Shown piece by piece: positions 15,174 through 22,875 of a stretch of 46,335 nucleotides of DNA. Every line of letters starts with the position of its first letter. Within the stretch, counting starts at the first letter, position 1. The position numbers and the translations under genes were made by a program. Source of the DNA: Lachnospira sp. GTDB taxonomy: Bacteria; Bacillota; Clostridia; Lachnospirales; Lachnospiraceae. The DNA lies in NCBI GenBank assembly GCA_015057605.1, contig SVDX01000020.1:1-46335 (forward strand), written 5' to 3'. The notes beneath the pieces were generated by a model, which made no database searches, was not told where the DNA came from, and saw only the letters and a list, made by a program, of their open reading frames with translations.

Positions 15174-16826
15174 TTATTCAATATGATTTTCTATAATCTC
15201 TAATAATTGTTGCATATTTTTCTTTCCAAAATATACATGTTCATCGTTAATAACCATACATGGAACACTCATAACCTTGTATTTATTTCTTAAATTCTCA
15301 TAATGGCTGATGTCATATACTTCGGCAGTAACGTTATCTCCAACAGCTGCCATATGAAAGGCTGCAACAACCAAATCAGGACACATAGTGCATGATAATG
15401 TTACTAAAATTTTTATATTTATACGAGTTTTTATTCCTTCTATACGCTTTCTAATACCTTCATCCATTGCCTGTCCCGGTCCTGCTGCATTATAAATTCC
15501 CAACACAAATGAAGTAAATTCATGACCTCCTGGAACCCCATGAAAAGCAATTCCTGTATAGCTATCGCCCTTGTACAGTTTGACACAGGGTGCAAATTCA
15601 TCAGCCTTATCCGATACAATTTCCATAGATAATTTGTCTGTCATTGATGTTAGGGCCTTAACATATTCCTGCAGTTGCTTTGACACTGTTCTATCATCAA
15701 GGTAGAGTTTTAGCACCAGCGAATTTTCCATTCTCTCAAAAACGGTTTCTAATTGCGCACACATTTCCTGCGTAAATAATCCATCACTTTGCGTTGCACT
15801 ATCACCATGAGACACATTTTCTGCCTTAGCAGTAATTACCTTTTCACGAACCTTCGGATCCTTCGTACGAATCCCCGTTCTACTCTGAACCTTTGCTACA
15901 TATTTCTCCAATTCTGTGGCTGCCAAAGCCCCGTCGCTTGTGGCCGTTACCACCTGACGAAGCGGTTTGATACAAATGTCACCAGCTGCATACAGTCCAT
16001 CTACACTTGTTTTTTGGGACTTATCAGTAATTATATAGCCTTGCTCATTTAGTTTCGCAATATCCTTTACCAAATCTGTCTTTGGTGCATAACCCACAAA
16101 TACAAACACACCAAAGCTTTCGCCTTCTTTAGAATGATACTCTGTAATCTCGCCGGTATTACGATTTTTGTAACGAATATAGTTTAGACCATTATCTCCC
16201 TTTACCTCTTCTACTACCGTATTTGTTATTACAGTTATTTTTTCATGCTCTCGCGCCTGCTGTGCAACTGCCTTGGCACATGAAAAGTCCTCACCTCTTA
16301 TCAAGATAGTAACATGACTTGCAAATTTAGTTAGAAAAACACTTTCTTCTGCAGCTGCAAATCCGCCGCCTACTACAAATACCTCTTTCCCCGTAAAAAA
16401 TTCACCATCACAGGTAGCACAATAGGCAACTCCTCTTCCTCTATATTCTGCCTCACCTTTAAAGCCTACCATTTTAGGATATGCCCCAGTTGCCAATAAT
16501 ACCGAAAGACATTCAAAATCTCCGCGGTTGGTATTCACAATTTTCACATCATCTTTTAAATCAAGCCCAGTTGCCTCTGCTATTAAAAATTCTGCACCAA
16601 AATATTCTGCCTGCTTATACATAGTATCTGTCAAATCTTTTCCACTGCATTTTCCCACGCCGGGATAATTTACCACTTCATGTGTAATGGTAATTTGCCC
16701 TCCAAACTGCTCTTTTTCAAGCACCAAAACACGATACTTCGCCCTAGTAAGGTATAAGGCAGCGGAAAGTCCCGCTGGTCCGCCACCAATAATTATCACA
16801 TCATAAAGATTTTCTGTATCTACCAT
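15174..16826 (-). CDS. Thioredoxin-reductase-like flavoprotein with a C-terminal thioredoxin-fold (AhpF-like) domain
   Basis: 550 residues. Residues 1-310 are a TrxB-type FAD/NAD(P)H oxidoreductase: FAD motif GGGPAGLSA near 14, redox pair CATC at 136-139, second dinucleotide motif VVGGGFAAAE near 151-160, and AAGDICIKPLRQVVTATSDGA near the end of the FAD domain. Residues about 345-550 resemble the double thioredoxin-fold domain of AhpF, with CTMC at 479-482 and a cis-proline loop SVPCMVI near 522. In AhpF this module is N-terminal; here it is C-terminal. The start ATG overlaps the AhpC stop codon (TAATG), so the two are translationally coupled. The role is to pass NAD(P)H electrons to the peroxiredoxin beside it. 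Confidence 0.85.
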   Translation of the reverse strand: MVDTENLYDVIIIGGGPAGLSAALYLTRAKYRVLVLEKEQFGGQITITHEVVNYPGVGKCSGKDLTDTMYKQAEYFGAEFLIAEATGLDLKDDVKIVNTNRGDFECLSVLLATGAYPKMVGFKGEAEYRGRGVAYCATCDGEFFTGKEVFVVGGGFAAAEESVFLTKFASHVTILIRGEDFSCAKAVAQQAREHEKITVITNTVVEEVKGDNGLNYIRYKNRNTGEITEYHSKEGESFGVFVFVGYAPKTDLVKDIAKLNEQGYIITDKSQKTSVDGLYAAGDICIKPLRQVVTATSDGALAATELEKYVAKVQSRTGIRTKDPKVREKVITAKAENVSHGDSATQSDGLFTQEMCAQLETVFERMENSLVLKLYLDDRTVSKQLQEYVKALTSMTDKLSMEIVSDKADEFAPCVKLYKGDSYTGIAFHGVPGGHEFTSFVLGIYNAAGPGQAMDEGIRKRIEGIKTRINIKILVTLSCTMCPDLVVAAFHMAAVGDNVTAEVYDISHYENLRNKYKVMSVPCMVINDEHVYFGKKNMQQLLEIIENHIE

Positions 16827-17389
16827 TATAACTGCCCTACCAAATCAAGGCTTGGTTTTAAAGTTTCAGCTCCCGGCTTCCAATTAGCAGGGCAAACTTG
16901 ATCTCCGTGAGCATGAACAAACTGACACGCCATAACCTTACGAAGCAATTCCTCTGCATTTCGGCCTACATTACCTGCTGTTACCTCATAGCCTACAATT
17001 TTCCCTTCCGGATTAATAATAAAAGTTCCTCTCTCTGCCAATCCATCTGATTCAATTAACACTTCAAAATCCTTGGAAATACCGTGAGTAGGATCTGCCA
17101 ACATAGGATAGTTAATTTTCTTAATACGCTTGGATGCATCATGCCATGCCTTATGCACAAAATGTGTATCTGTCGATACAGAGTAAATTTCACATCCTAT
17201 TTCTCTAAATTTCTCGTACTTTTCTGCTAAATCCTCTAACTCTGTTGGACATATAAAAGTAAAGTCTGCAGGATAAAAAAAGAAGACATTCCACTTTCCT
17301 AAAATATCTTCCTTAGATACCATTTTAAAATCATTGTTATGAAATGCATAAGTTTTAAATTCTGCAATTTCTTTGTTAATCATCGACAT
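16826..17389 (-). CDS. ahpC: Alkyl hydroperoxide reductase peroxiredoxin AhpC
   Basis: 187 residues, exactly the usual AhpC length. Peroxidatic Cys47 in FYPADFTFICPTELEDL and resolving Cys166 in VCPANWKPG; the C-terminal tail is complete. It is a typical 2-Cys peroxiredoxin that reduces hydrogen peroxide and organic hydroperoxides in the cytoplasm. The start at 17389 has AGGAG upstream and gives the family length; an in-frame ATG at 17461 would add 24 residues not seen in the family. First gene of the two-gene peroxide-defence operon. Confidence 0.95.
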   Translation of the reverse strand: MSMINKEIAEFKTYAFHNNDFKMVSKEDILGKWNVFFFYPADFTFICPTELEDLAEKYEKFREIGCEIYSVSTDTHFVHKAWHDASKRIKKINYPMLADPTHGISKDFEVLIESDGLAERGTFIINPEGKIVGYEVTAGNVGRNAEELLRKVMACQFVHAHGDQVCPANWKPGAETLKPSLDLVGQL

Positions 17390-17416
17390 AATAATTACTC
17401 CTCTTCTTATATTTTT

Positions 17417-17444
17417 AGAATATCTCAATGGATAGTTTGTCCAA
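17417..17444 (-). promoter_or_regulatory. Possible promoter of the ahpC operon
   Basis: On the minus strand TTGGAC and TATTCT are 16 bases apart, 28 bases before the ahpC start. Both boxes are imperfect. Confidence 0.35.
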
Positions 17445-17524
17445 AACATCGGGAAATACACATAGTTTTTTTAAGAAGGGCAATACTATTTATAAATTAA
17501 TTTACTTTAAAATGAGGTATATAT

Positions 17525-18954
17525 ATGAACAGTTCGAAAGAAACAAATTATATGAAGAATTTTCTCCCCTATGCACTTGCAGCCTTTTTGATAGGCATCG
17601 TAGGCGGACTTTCTACAGTTCTTGGTCCCGCCTTTATGTTGGATATGAATTTGCCATACAATAATACTACGTGGACAGCTCTGTCACAGGCAATATCTAC
17701 TGCTGCCTGCGCCCCAATTCTAGGAAAACTGGGTGATATATTTGGGCGAAGAAAAACTCTTTTGTTGGGAATTCTAGTATTTACCTTAGGTTCAATCCTA
17801 AGCGCCCTTTCTACTTCTCTTATTTTTATGATTATAGCAAGATTCGTAGTCGGAATCGGTAGTGCCGCAATTACACCTACAGTTATGTCATATATAATTA
17901 CAGAATTTCCTCCAAAACAGATTGCCAAAGGATTTTCCATTTATATGTTAATTTCCAGCGTAGCTGTTATATTCGGTCCAACCCTTGGTGGTATAATCCT
18001 CGGCTTATCCGGTTGGAGAGCACTTATGTGGTTTTCTTCTATTGTCTGTGTAATATTTTTATTACTATGCTTTTTTACACTTCCAAAACAAACTTTTATC
18101 AGAAAACCTTTAAAGAATTTTGATTTTAGCGGAGCCTTTTTTGTTATTGCATTTTTTAGTTTTTTACTTTGTGTTCCATCTTTTGGACAGAACTTTGGCT
18201 GGACATCAACTCCATTTCTTATAGTCCTTACTCTGTCACTAATCACTTTAGTGCTTCTTGTAATAGCAGAAAAGAAAGCAAAAAATCCTATTCTATCGGC
18301 TCTTTTTTAGCTCGAAAAGCCTTCATCATGCCTGTTATTATTCTATTTTTAACTCAGGGACTAATGCAGACAAATATGACCAATACTATTGTATTTGTAA
18401 ATTACACGCAGCCAACAAATACAGCCATTTCCGGATATGCAATCTCAATAATGTATGTTGGGATGTCACTTGGTGCCATTATTTTAGGTCCTTTAGCTGA
18501 CCGTTTTGAACCTAAGCGTATTTTAAGTAGCTCTCTTCTTTTAACAGGCATCGGTTGTGGCACTATGCTTTTATTTTCCAAAACCACGAGCCTATTTTTA
18601 CTAGCCACTTCTCTTGGAATTTTGGGTTTTGGTCTTGGAGCAAATGCTACTATTTTTATGAAAATCGTTCTCTCTAATCTGCCAGCTGGAACTGCCGGAA
18701 GTGGCACTGGAATATACGGACTTTTCAGAGATCTTGCGGCACCATTTGGAGTTGCCATTTTTGTTCCAATGTTTACTAATGAAATTGCTCGCCTATCTGC
18801 AAACTCAAATGAAAATTTATCAGTAGCGGATATTGCTGTCAATTCAATTCATAAGCTTGCAATTATAGAAATAGTCTGCGTAGCTATAGGTGTTGTTATT
18901 GTTCAATTACTACCAAAAATTTATCAAGATAAAAATTATAAGGATATTACGTAA
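17525..18954 (+). pseudogene. MFS drug exporter (DHA2/EmrB-QacA type), frameshifted
   Basis: Reading frame one (17525-18310) encodes the first half of a major-facilitator exporter: PYNNTTWTALSQAISTAACAPILGKLGDIFGRRKTL is the family's helix 2-3 region with the GDIFGRR motif. It ends in a TAG just after NPILSALF. The second half continues in another frame from about 18290 to 18954 (ARKAFIMPVIILFLTQGLMQ, PLADRFEPKRIL, GFGLGANATIF, GLFRDLAAPFGVAIF). Adding one T to the run of six at 18303-18308 joins the halves as ALFLARKAF and gives 476 residues, the normal length. Both halves look well preserved, so the lesion is recent, a slippage-prone switch, or a sequencing error. The start has ATGAGGT upstream. 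Divergent from ahpC. Confidence 0.8.
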
Positions 18955-18967
18955 AATGTGTTTATAA

Positions 18968-19069
18968 CGATGCTGGGCAAGTCAGGTTGCCGCAAAATAT
19001 ATGGCAAAACAAGGTGGTGGAAGTATTGTCAATATTTCTTCCATTGGAAGCTTGGTACTGGACAAATAA
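18968..19069 (+). pseudogene. Fragment of a short-chain dehydrogenase/reductase (SDR)
   Basis: Without a start codon of its own, this frame reads ASQVAAKYMAKQGGGSIVN and then ISSIGS before ending in unrelated residues and TAA. That is the SDR segment between the NNAG motif and the catalytic Ser (GSIVNISS). The N-terminal Rossmann part and the YxxxK active site are absent. It starts 14 bases after the MFS stop and ends 4 bases before the stop of the opposing ORF6N gene, so it is a scar of a deleted gene at a recombination junction. Confidence 0.7.
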
Positions 19070-19072
19070 TTA

Positions 19073-20086
19073 CTATATCTGTTTATCCGGAGCTAATAGC
19101 AATTTATCTATTGCCGGATGAATCATCTCTATATTCTCAATCTTATTTATTGCACATAATTTTTTACCTGCATCTTTACTGGAAGCACCACAATGATATG
19201 CCTGTTCTGTAGACTCACCATAATCCAAAACTATCAATCTGTCATGGCAATCTGAATTAGATTTAATTCGAAGTGGTGGATATTGATTACTGAAATCATT
19301 TACAACTGCTGGTGTCAAAAATCCTTTTTTACCATGCCCATTCTCTGTAAACAAAACAACCTCTACACCCTGCTTCTTCTGTGATAAAAGCTGTAATGTC
19401 TTTGTATTCATATAATCATCAACCACATAAATGCTTGTTGTTGCCTGTTGGTATATATCTATGTATGCTACATCTGCCTCAAATTTCTGACCTTTATAAA
19501 TAACAAAATTTTTGAAATCCTTATCCGATACAAAATTCTCATTAAGTTTATCAATGCTTTTTTGAATATCTTCAACATTCTGCTCTGTCTTATGCTGTCT
19601 ATCTGATATCGTTGCCATCTGTAGAGACATCTCTGATACTTTTGCAGTTACAAGTCTCATTTCAGATTGTGTAACAAACTGTTGGTTCTGTTTTATATAA
19701 TGACGCATCTCACGAAATGCACGCATAATAAAAATGCTTTGTTGTTCTGCGAGTTTTCCTCTCAACACAGTTGCTAACATATAAATCCCTTGCTCTGTGA
19801 ACGCGTGAGGCAATGTTCTTCTTCCACCACCTTGACCTTCAAAAAAATTATTTTCTCGTGAAATCACAATTTGTGATTTCACGGATTCTACCTCTTCTCG
19901 CGTCAACTGAAACATAAAATCTTCTGGAAATCTCACAATATTACGCTTTACCTGTTGATTAAGATTCTTCACTTCATATCCATAAATCTCAGCTAAATCA
20001 TAATCCAGCATCACTTGCTGGCCTCTTATGATATAGACTCGATTGCATATATTATCTACCGTCATCAACTCCGTAACTTCTGCCAT
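19073..20086 (-). CDS. ORF6N domain protein fused to a phospholipase-D-like domain
   Basis: 337 residues. Residues about 8-100 are an ORF6N domain (RGQQVMLDYDLAEIYGYEVKNLNQQVKRN, FPEDFMFQLT, FTEQGIYMLATVLRG), a DNA-binding module of phage antirepressors. Residues 140-190 are a coiled coil. Residues 200-330 resemble one phospholipase-D unit: SIYVVDDYMN, VEVVLFTENG, and a degenerate HKD motif with H281, R283 and D288 (HDRLIVLD, Lys replaced by Arg), followed by CGASSKDAGKK. The ATG at 20086 has GGGAGG upstream. It is the second gene of a unit with a small HTH protein 50 bp upstream. Phage-derived regulator or nuclease/defence effector are both possible. Confidence 0.75.
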   Translation of the reverse strand: MAEVTELMTVDNICNRVYIIRGQQVMLDYDLAEIYGYEVKNLNQQVKRNIVRFPEDFMFQLTREEVESVKSQIVISRENNFFEGQGGGRRTLPHAFTEQGIYMLATVLRGKLAEQQSIFIMRAFREMRHYIKQNQQFVTQSEMRLVTAKVSEMSLQMATISDRQHKTEQNVEDIQKSIDKLNENFVSDKDFKNFVIYKGQKFEADVAYIDIYQQATTSIYVVDDYMNTKTLQLLSQKKQGVEVVLFTENGHGKKGFLTPAVVNDFSNQYPPLRIKSNSDCHDRLIVLDYGESTEQAYHCGASSKDAGKKLCAINKIENIEMIHPAIDKLLLAPDKQI

Positions 20087-20101
20087 AGTATTCCTCCCAC
20101 A

Positions 20102-20127
20102 AATTGTGCAACAGCTGTGGCACAATT
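20102..20127. promoter_or_regulatory. 26-bp near-perfect palindrome before the ORF6N gene
   Basis: Outer arms AATTGTGC (20102-20109) and GCACAATT (20120-20127) flank a self-complementary core ACAGCTGT (20111-20118); only one pair of bases (20110/20119) breaks the symmetry. It sits 16 bases before the ORF6N start codon, beside the ribosome binding site, so it can act as a protein-binding operator or as an RNA hairpin controlling translation. Confidence 0.6.
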
Positions 20128-20136
20128 ATCTATACA

Positions 20137-20364
20137 TTATTCTTTAGTCGCTTCATCTTCCTGAGCATTCTCTTTTTTCTTATTAGCTAACTTCTCCATT
20201 TTAATCTTATATTCTATCAAATGTAAAAGATAGCGCGGAACCCTTCTATTCCCTAGTTCCCAATCCGTCTCCGTCATATATGGGATTTCAAAGTACTCAC
20301 AAAATTCTTTTCGATTCATACCGGTACTTTCTCTTAATTTTCTTAATTCTTCTCTTGCTTCCAT
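20137..20364 (-). CDS. Small helix-turn-helix protein
   Basis: 75 residues. LRKLRESTGMNRKEFCEYFEIPYMTETDWELGNRRVP is a short XRE-like HTH, followed by a helix rich in Lys and Glu (EYKIKMEKLANKKKENAQED). AGAGGTGAGC lies just before the ATG. It is the first gene of the unit with the ORF6N/PLD protein and has its own promoter and a palindrome at the transcription start region, suggesting autoregulation. Confidence 0.75.
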   Translation of the reverse strand: MEAREELRKLRESTGMNRKEFCEYFEIPYMTETDWELGNRRVPRYLLHLIEYKIKMEKLANKKKENAQEDEATKE

Positions 20365-20374
20365 AGCTCACCTC

Positions 20375-20391
20375 TTTATGCATTGCATAAA
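20375..20391. promoter_or_regulatory. 17-bp perfect palindrome, candidate operator of the HTH gene
   Basis: TTTATGCA-T-TGCATAAA (20375-20391) lies between the -10 box (20395-20400) and the ribosome binding site, where a repressor would block transcription start. The likely binder is the HTH protein encoded immediately downstream. Confidence 0.6.
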
Positions 20392-20394
20392 TAA

Positions 20395-20423
20395 ACTGTA
20401 TAACTTTTATTACTTGTAGTCAA
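20395..20423 (-). promoter_or_regulatory. Promoter of the HTH-ORF6N/PLD unit
   Basis: On the minus strand TTGACT (20423-20418) and TACAGT (20400-20395) are 17 bases apart, 31 bases before the HTH start codon. Confidence 0.55.
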
Positions 20424-20446
20424 TAATATGTTTTTATAAAAATAAT

Positions 20447-20485
20447 AAAAATCACCCAATTCACATCATAAACCAGGTGATTTTC
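20447..20485 (-). terminator. Terminator after rlmD
   Basis: Stem AAAATCACC/GGTGATTTT with a loop of about 19 bases, followed on the minus strand by TTTTTATTATTTTT. It closes the HtrA-like/yhaM/rlmD operon. Confidence 0.7.
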
Positions 20486-20512
20486 ATAAATTATAATTCT
20501 GTTCAACTTCAA

Positions 20513-21889
20513 TCACATCATCAAATCTTGTTGATGCATCACTGCCACACTCTCCACATGACATGTATGCGGAAACTGATCCACCGGACAAACCTTCTCT
20601 AACTTATATCCGTTCTCTGACAAATATTTTATATCTCTTGCCATCGTAGCCGAATCGCAGGATACATATACCACCTTCTTTGGTGCCATTTTTACTATAG
20701 TATCGAGCAGTTTTTCATCACAGCCTTTACGCGGTGGGTCCACTACGATTACATCTGCGTATTCATCCTTGTGTTTATTATAATATGCAGGTAAGACCTC
20801 CTCGGAAGCACCTACAAAGAATTCCGCATTTGTTATGTTGTTAAGCTTCGCATTTTCCTTAGCATCCTTAATGGCTGGTGGCACTATTTCTACGCCATAC
20901 ACCTTTTTTACGTGTGGTGCCATAAATAATGAGATTGTGCCGATTCCGCAGTAAAGATCCCATACCACTTCATTGCCTGTAAGGTCTGCATATTCTAAGG
21001 CTTTACTGTACAATTTGTAGGTCTGTTTTGGATTTACCTGAAAAAATGATAATGGCGAAATGCGATATTTTATATCACCAATATAGTCCTCTATATACGG
21101 AGTACCGTATAAGAGTCGTACTTCCTCGCCTAATATTACATTTGTATTTTGGGTGTTATAGTTAAGCATTATTGAATCAATCTTACCTGTCGCCTGTAAG
21201 GCTTTTACAAATGCTTCCTCGTTAGGAAGCTTTTTGCCATTGATTATAAGGCAGACCATAAGCTGTTCTGTGTTAATGCCTTCTCTAATGAGTATGTGGC
21301 GTACAAGACCCTTGTTGTCAGCCTCATTGTAAGCTGATACGTTGTTGTCCAGCATATATTTTTTAACAGCCGCTACAATGTCCGCATTTCTTTTAGAACC
21401 AATGTAGCAAACGTCATTTTCGATGATGCAATGAGTTCTTCCGGCATAAAAGCCAATGACGATGTTGCCATTTTTATCGGTTCCCACAGGAAACTGCGCC
21501 TTATTGCGATAGTAAAATGGCTCTTCCATACCGATTATCGGCTCCATCTCATATTCAGTAATTCCACCAATTCTTTCGATATTGTTTTTAACCATATTTG
21601 CCTTAAATTCTAATTGCTTATTATAGGCAAGTTCCTGAATCTGACAGCCACCACATTGACGGGCGATTGGACATTTTGGTGCAACGCGGTCTTTAGATGG
21701 CTCTATAATAGACATAAGTCTACCATAACCATAATTCTTTTTTAGCTTTATAACCTTAACAATTGCTTTGTCGCCAATAACCGTATCTTTAACGAACAAA
21801 GGAAAGCCGTCAAGCTTTCCTACGCCTTCACCGTCAGTTGTCATATCCTCAATATATAATTCAATATCCTGATTCTTTTCTAACTGCAT
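20513..21889 (-). CDS. rlmD: 23S rRNA (uracil-C5)-methyltransferase, RlmD/RlmCD type
   Basis: 458 residues. Residues 1-60 are a TRAM RNA-binding domain (IEDMTTDGEGVGKLDGFPLFV). A cysteine cluster for a 4Fe-4S centre follows (C73, C79, C82 in CPIARQCGGCQ, with C162 region as fourth ligand). The C-terminal part is the SAM-dependent methyltransferase with LYCGIGTISLF, VDPPRKGCDE and the catalytic Cys in YVSCDSATMARD. It methylates C5 of uridines in 23S rRNA; in Firmicutes one such enzyme may serve both U747 and U1939, which cannot be told here. Starts 15 bp after yhaM. Confidence 0.9.
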   Translation of the reverse strand: MQLEKNQDIELYIEDMTTDGEGVGKLDGFPLFVKDTVIGDKAIVKVIKLKKNYGYGRLMSIIEPSKDRVAPKCPIARQCGGCQIQELAYNKQLEFKANMVKNNIERIGGITEYEMEPIIGMEEPFYYRNKAQFPVGTDKNGNIVIGFYAGRTHCIIENDVCYIGSKRNADIVAAVKKYMLDNNVSAYNEADNKGLVRHILIREGINTEQLMVCLIINGKKLPNEEAFVKALQATGKIDSIMLNYNTQNTNVILGEEVRLLYGTPYIEDYIGDIKYRISPLSFFQVNPKQTYKLYSKALEYADLTGNEVVWDLYCGIGTISLFMAPHVKKVYGVEIVPPAIKDAKENAKLNNITNAEFFVGASEEVLPAYYNKHKDEYADVIVVDPPRKGCDEKLLDTIVKMAPKKVVYVSCDSATMARDIKYLSENGYKLEKVCPVDQFPHTCHVESVAVMHQQDLMM

Positions 21890-21904
21890 TTATTTCATTC
21901 CATT

Positions 21905-22846
21905 CTATATTGATGTTTTTCTAATATTAGTATCTAACACTCTGCTAAAGCCCAACCAGTCATTGCTGTCTGTTGTCTCAAACATTTCCTTTATTGTCTC
22001 CATCTTTGCATCCATATTGTCAGCAAAATGCAGTGCAAATGCTTCAACGATTGATGGACGCTTTGGTGCACCATATTCGTATTCACCATGATGTGAAAGT
22101 ATGCAATGCTTTAATTCGCTGGCTAACTTTGCAGGAAAATCAGGAAGCTTACTAAGCTTTTCATTAACCATCTCAATACCCATAACTATGTGACCTAATA
22201 ACTGCCCATCGTCTGTGTAATCGTTAAGTGGAAATTTTGAAAATTCCTTTGTCTTTCCCATATCGTGTACAAGCGCTGCGCTTATAAGTAAATCTCTGTT
22301 AAGCAGTTGATAATTAGCCGCAAATGCATTACAAAGGTTTGCAACACTTATTGTATGCTCTAAAAGTCCACCTACGAAGCCATGATGAACGCTTTTCGCT
22401 GCTGAGCTTTGTTTAAATGCCCTTATAAATTCTTCATCTTCTACAAAGAATTTTTTAAGCAAAGCCTTTAAGTCTGCATTTGTAACTGAATCTACATACT
22501 TCAAAAGCTCTGCATACATCTCTTCAACGTTTCTTGTGCTTACCGGAAGATAATCTGCTTCGTTGTATTCTCCTTCGTCGCACTTGCGCGCTCTTTCAAT
22601 GCTAAGCTGTAATGCCCCATTGAAGCTTGTAACACGTCCTGAAACTTCTACATAATCAAATGCATCAAAGTCTCCTATCCCAAATGAATTAGGCTCCCAT
22701 ATCTTACCATCTAACTGGCCTGTTTTATCCTGTAAAATAAGGTTCTCGTATTCCTTTCCAGTCTTAGTTGTTGCCACATTGCGCTGCTTGCATAAATATA
22801 TGGCATTAACTCTTTCGCCTTCTCTTAACTCTTCTATATACTTCAT
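21905..22846 (-). CDS. yhaM: YhaM-type 3'-5' exoribonuclease (OB-fold plus HD domain)
   Basis: 313 residues, the family length. N-terminal OB fold (about 10-95: TTKTGKEYENLILQDKTG, IWEPNS) and an HD phosphohydrolase domain (about 150-290: SVHHGFVGGLLEHTISV, ALVHDMGK, HCILSHHGEYEYG). It trims RNA from the 3' end using divalent metal bound by the His/Asp residues. The ATG at 22846 is preferred because GGAG lies 8 bases upstream and MKYIEEL matches the family start; the ATG four codons earlier has no binding site. Sits between the HtrA-like gene and rlmD in one operon. Confidence 0.87.
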   Translation of the reverse strand: MKYIEELREGERVNAIYLCKQRNVATTKTGKEYENLILQDKTGQLDGKIWEPNSFGIGDFDAFDYVEVSGRVTSFNGALQLSIERARKCDEGEYNEADYLPVSTRNVEEMYAELLKYVDSVTNADLKALLKKFFVEDEEFIRAFKQSSAAKSVHHGFVGGLLEHTISVANLCNAFAANYQLLNRDLLISAALVHDMGKTKEFSKFPLNDYTDDGQLLGHIVMGIEMVNEKLSKLPDFPAKLASELKHCILSHHGEYEYGAPKRPSIVEAFALHFADNMDAKMETIKEMFETTDSNDWLGFSRVLDTNIRKTSI

Positions 22847-22875
22847 ATAAGTCTCCATTCTAATTTTGCATACGC

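Noticed and set aside
18958-19212. 84-codon plus-strand frame after the MFS gene
   Set aside because: Not the frame of the SDR fragment, and it runs into the ORF6N gene on the other strand.
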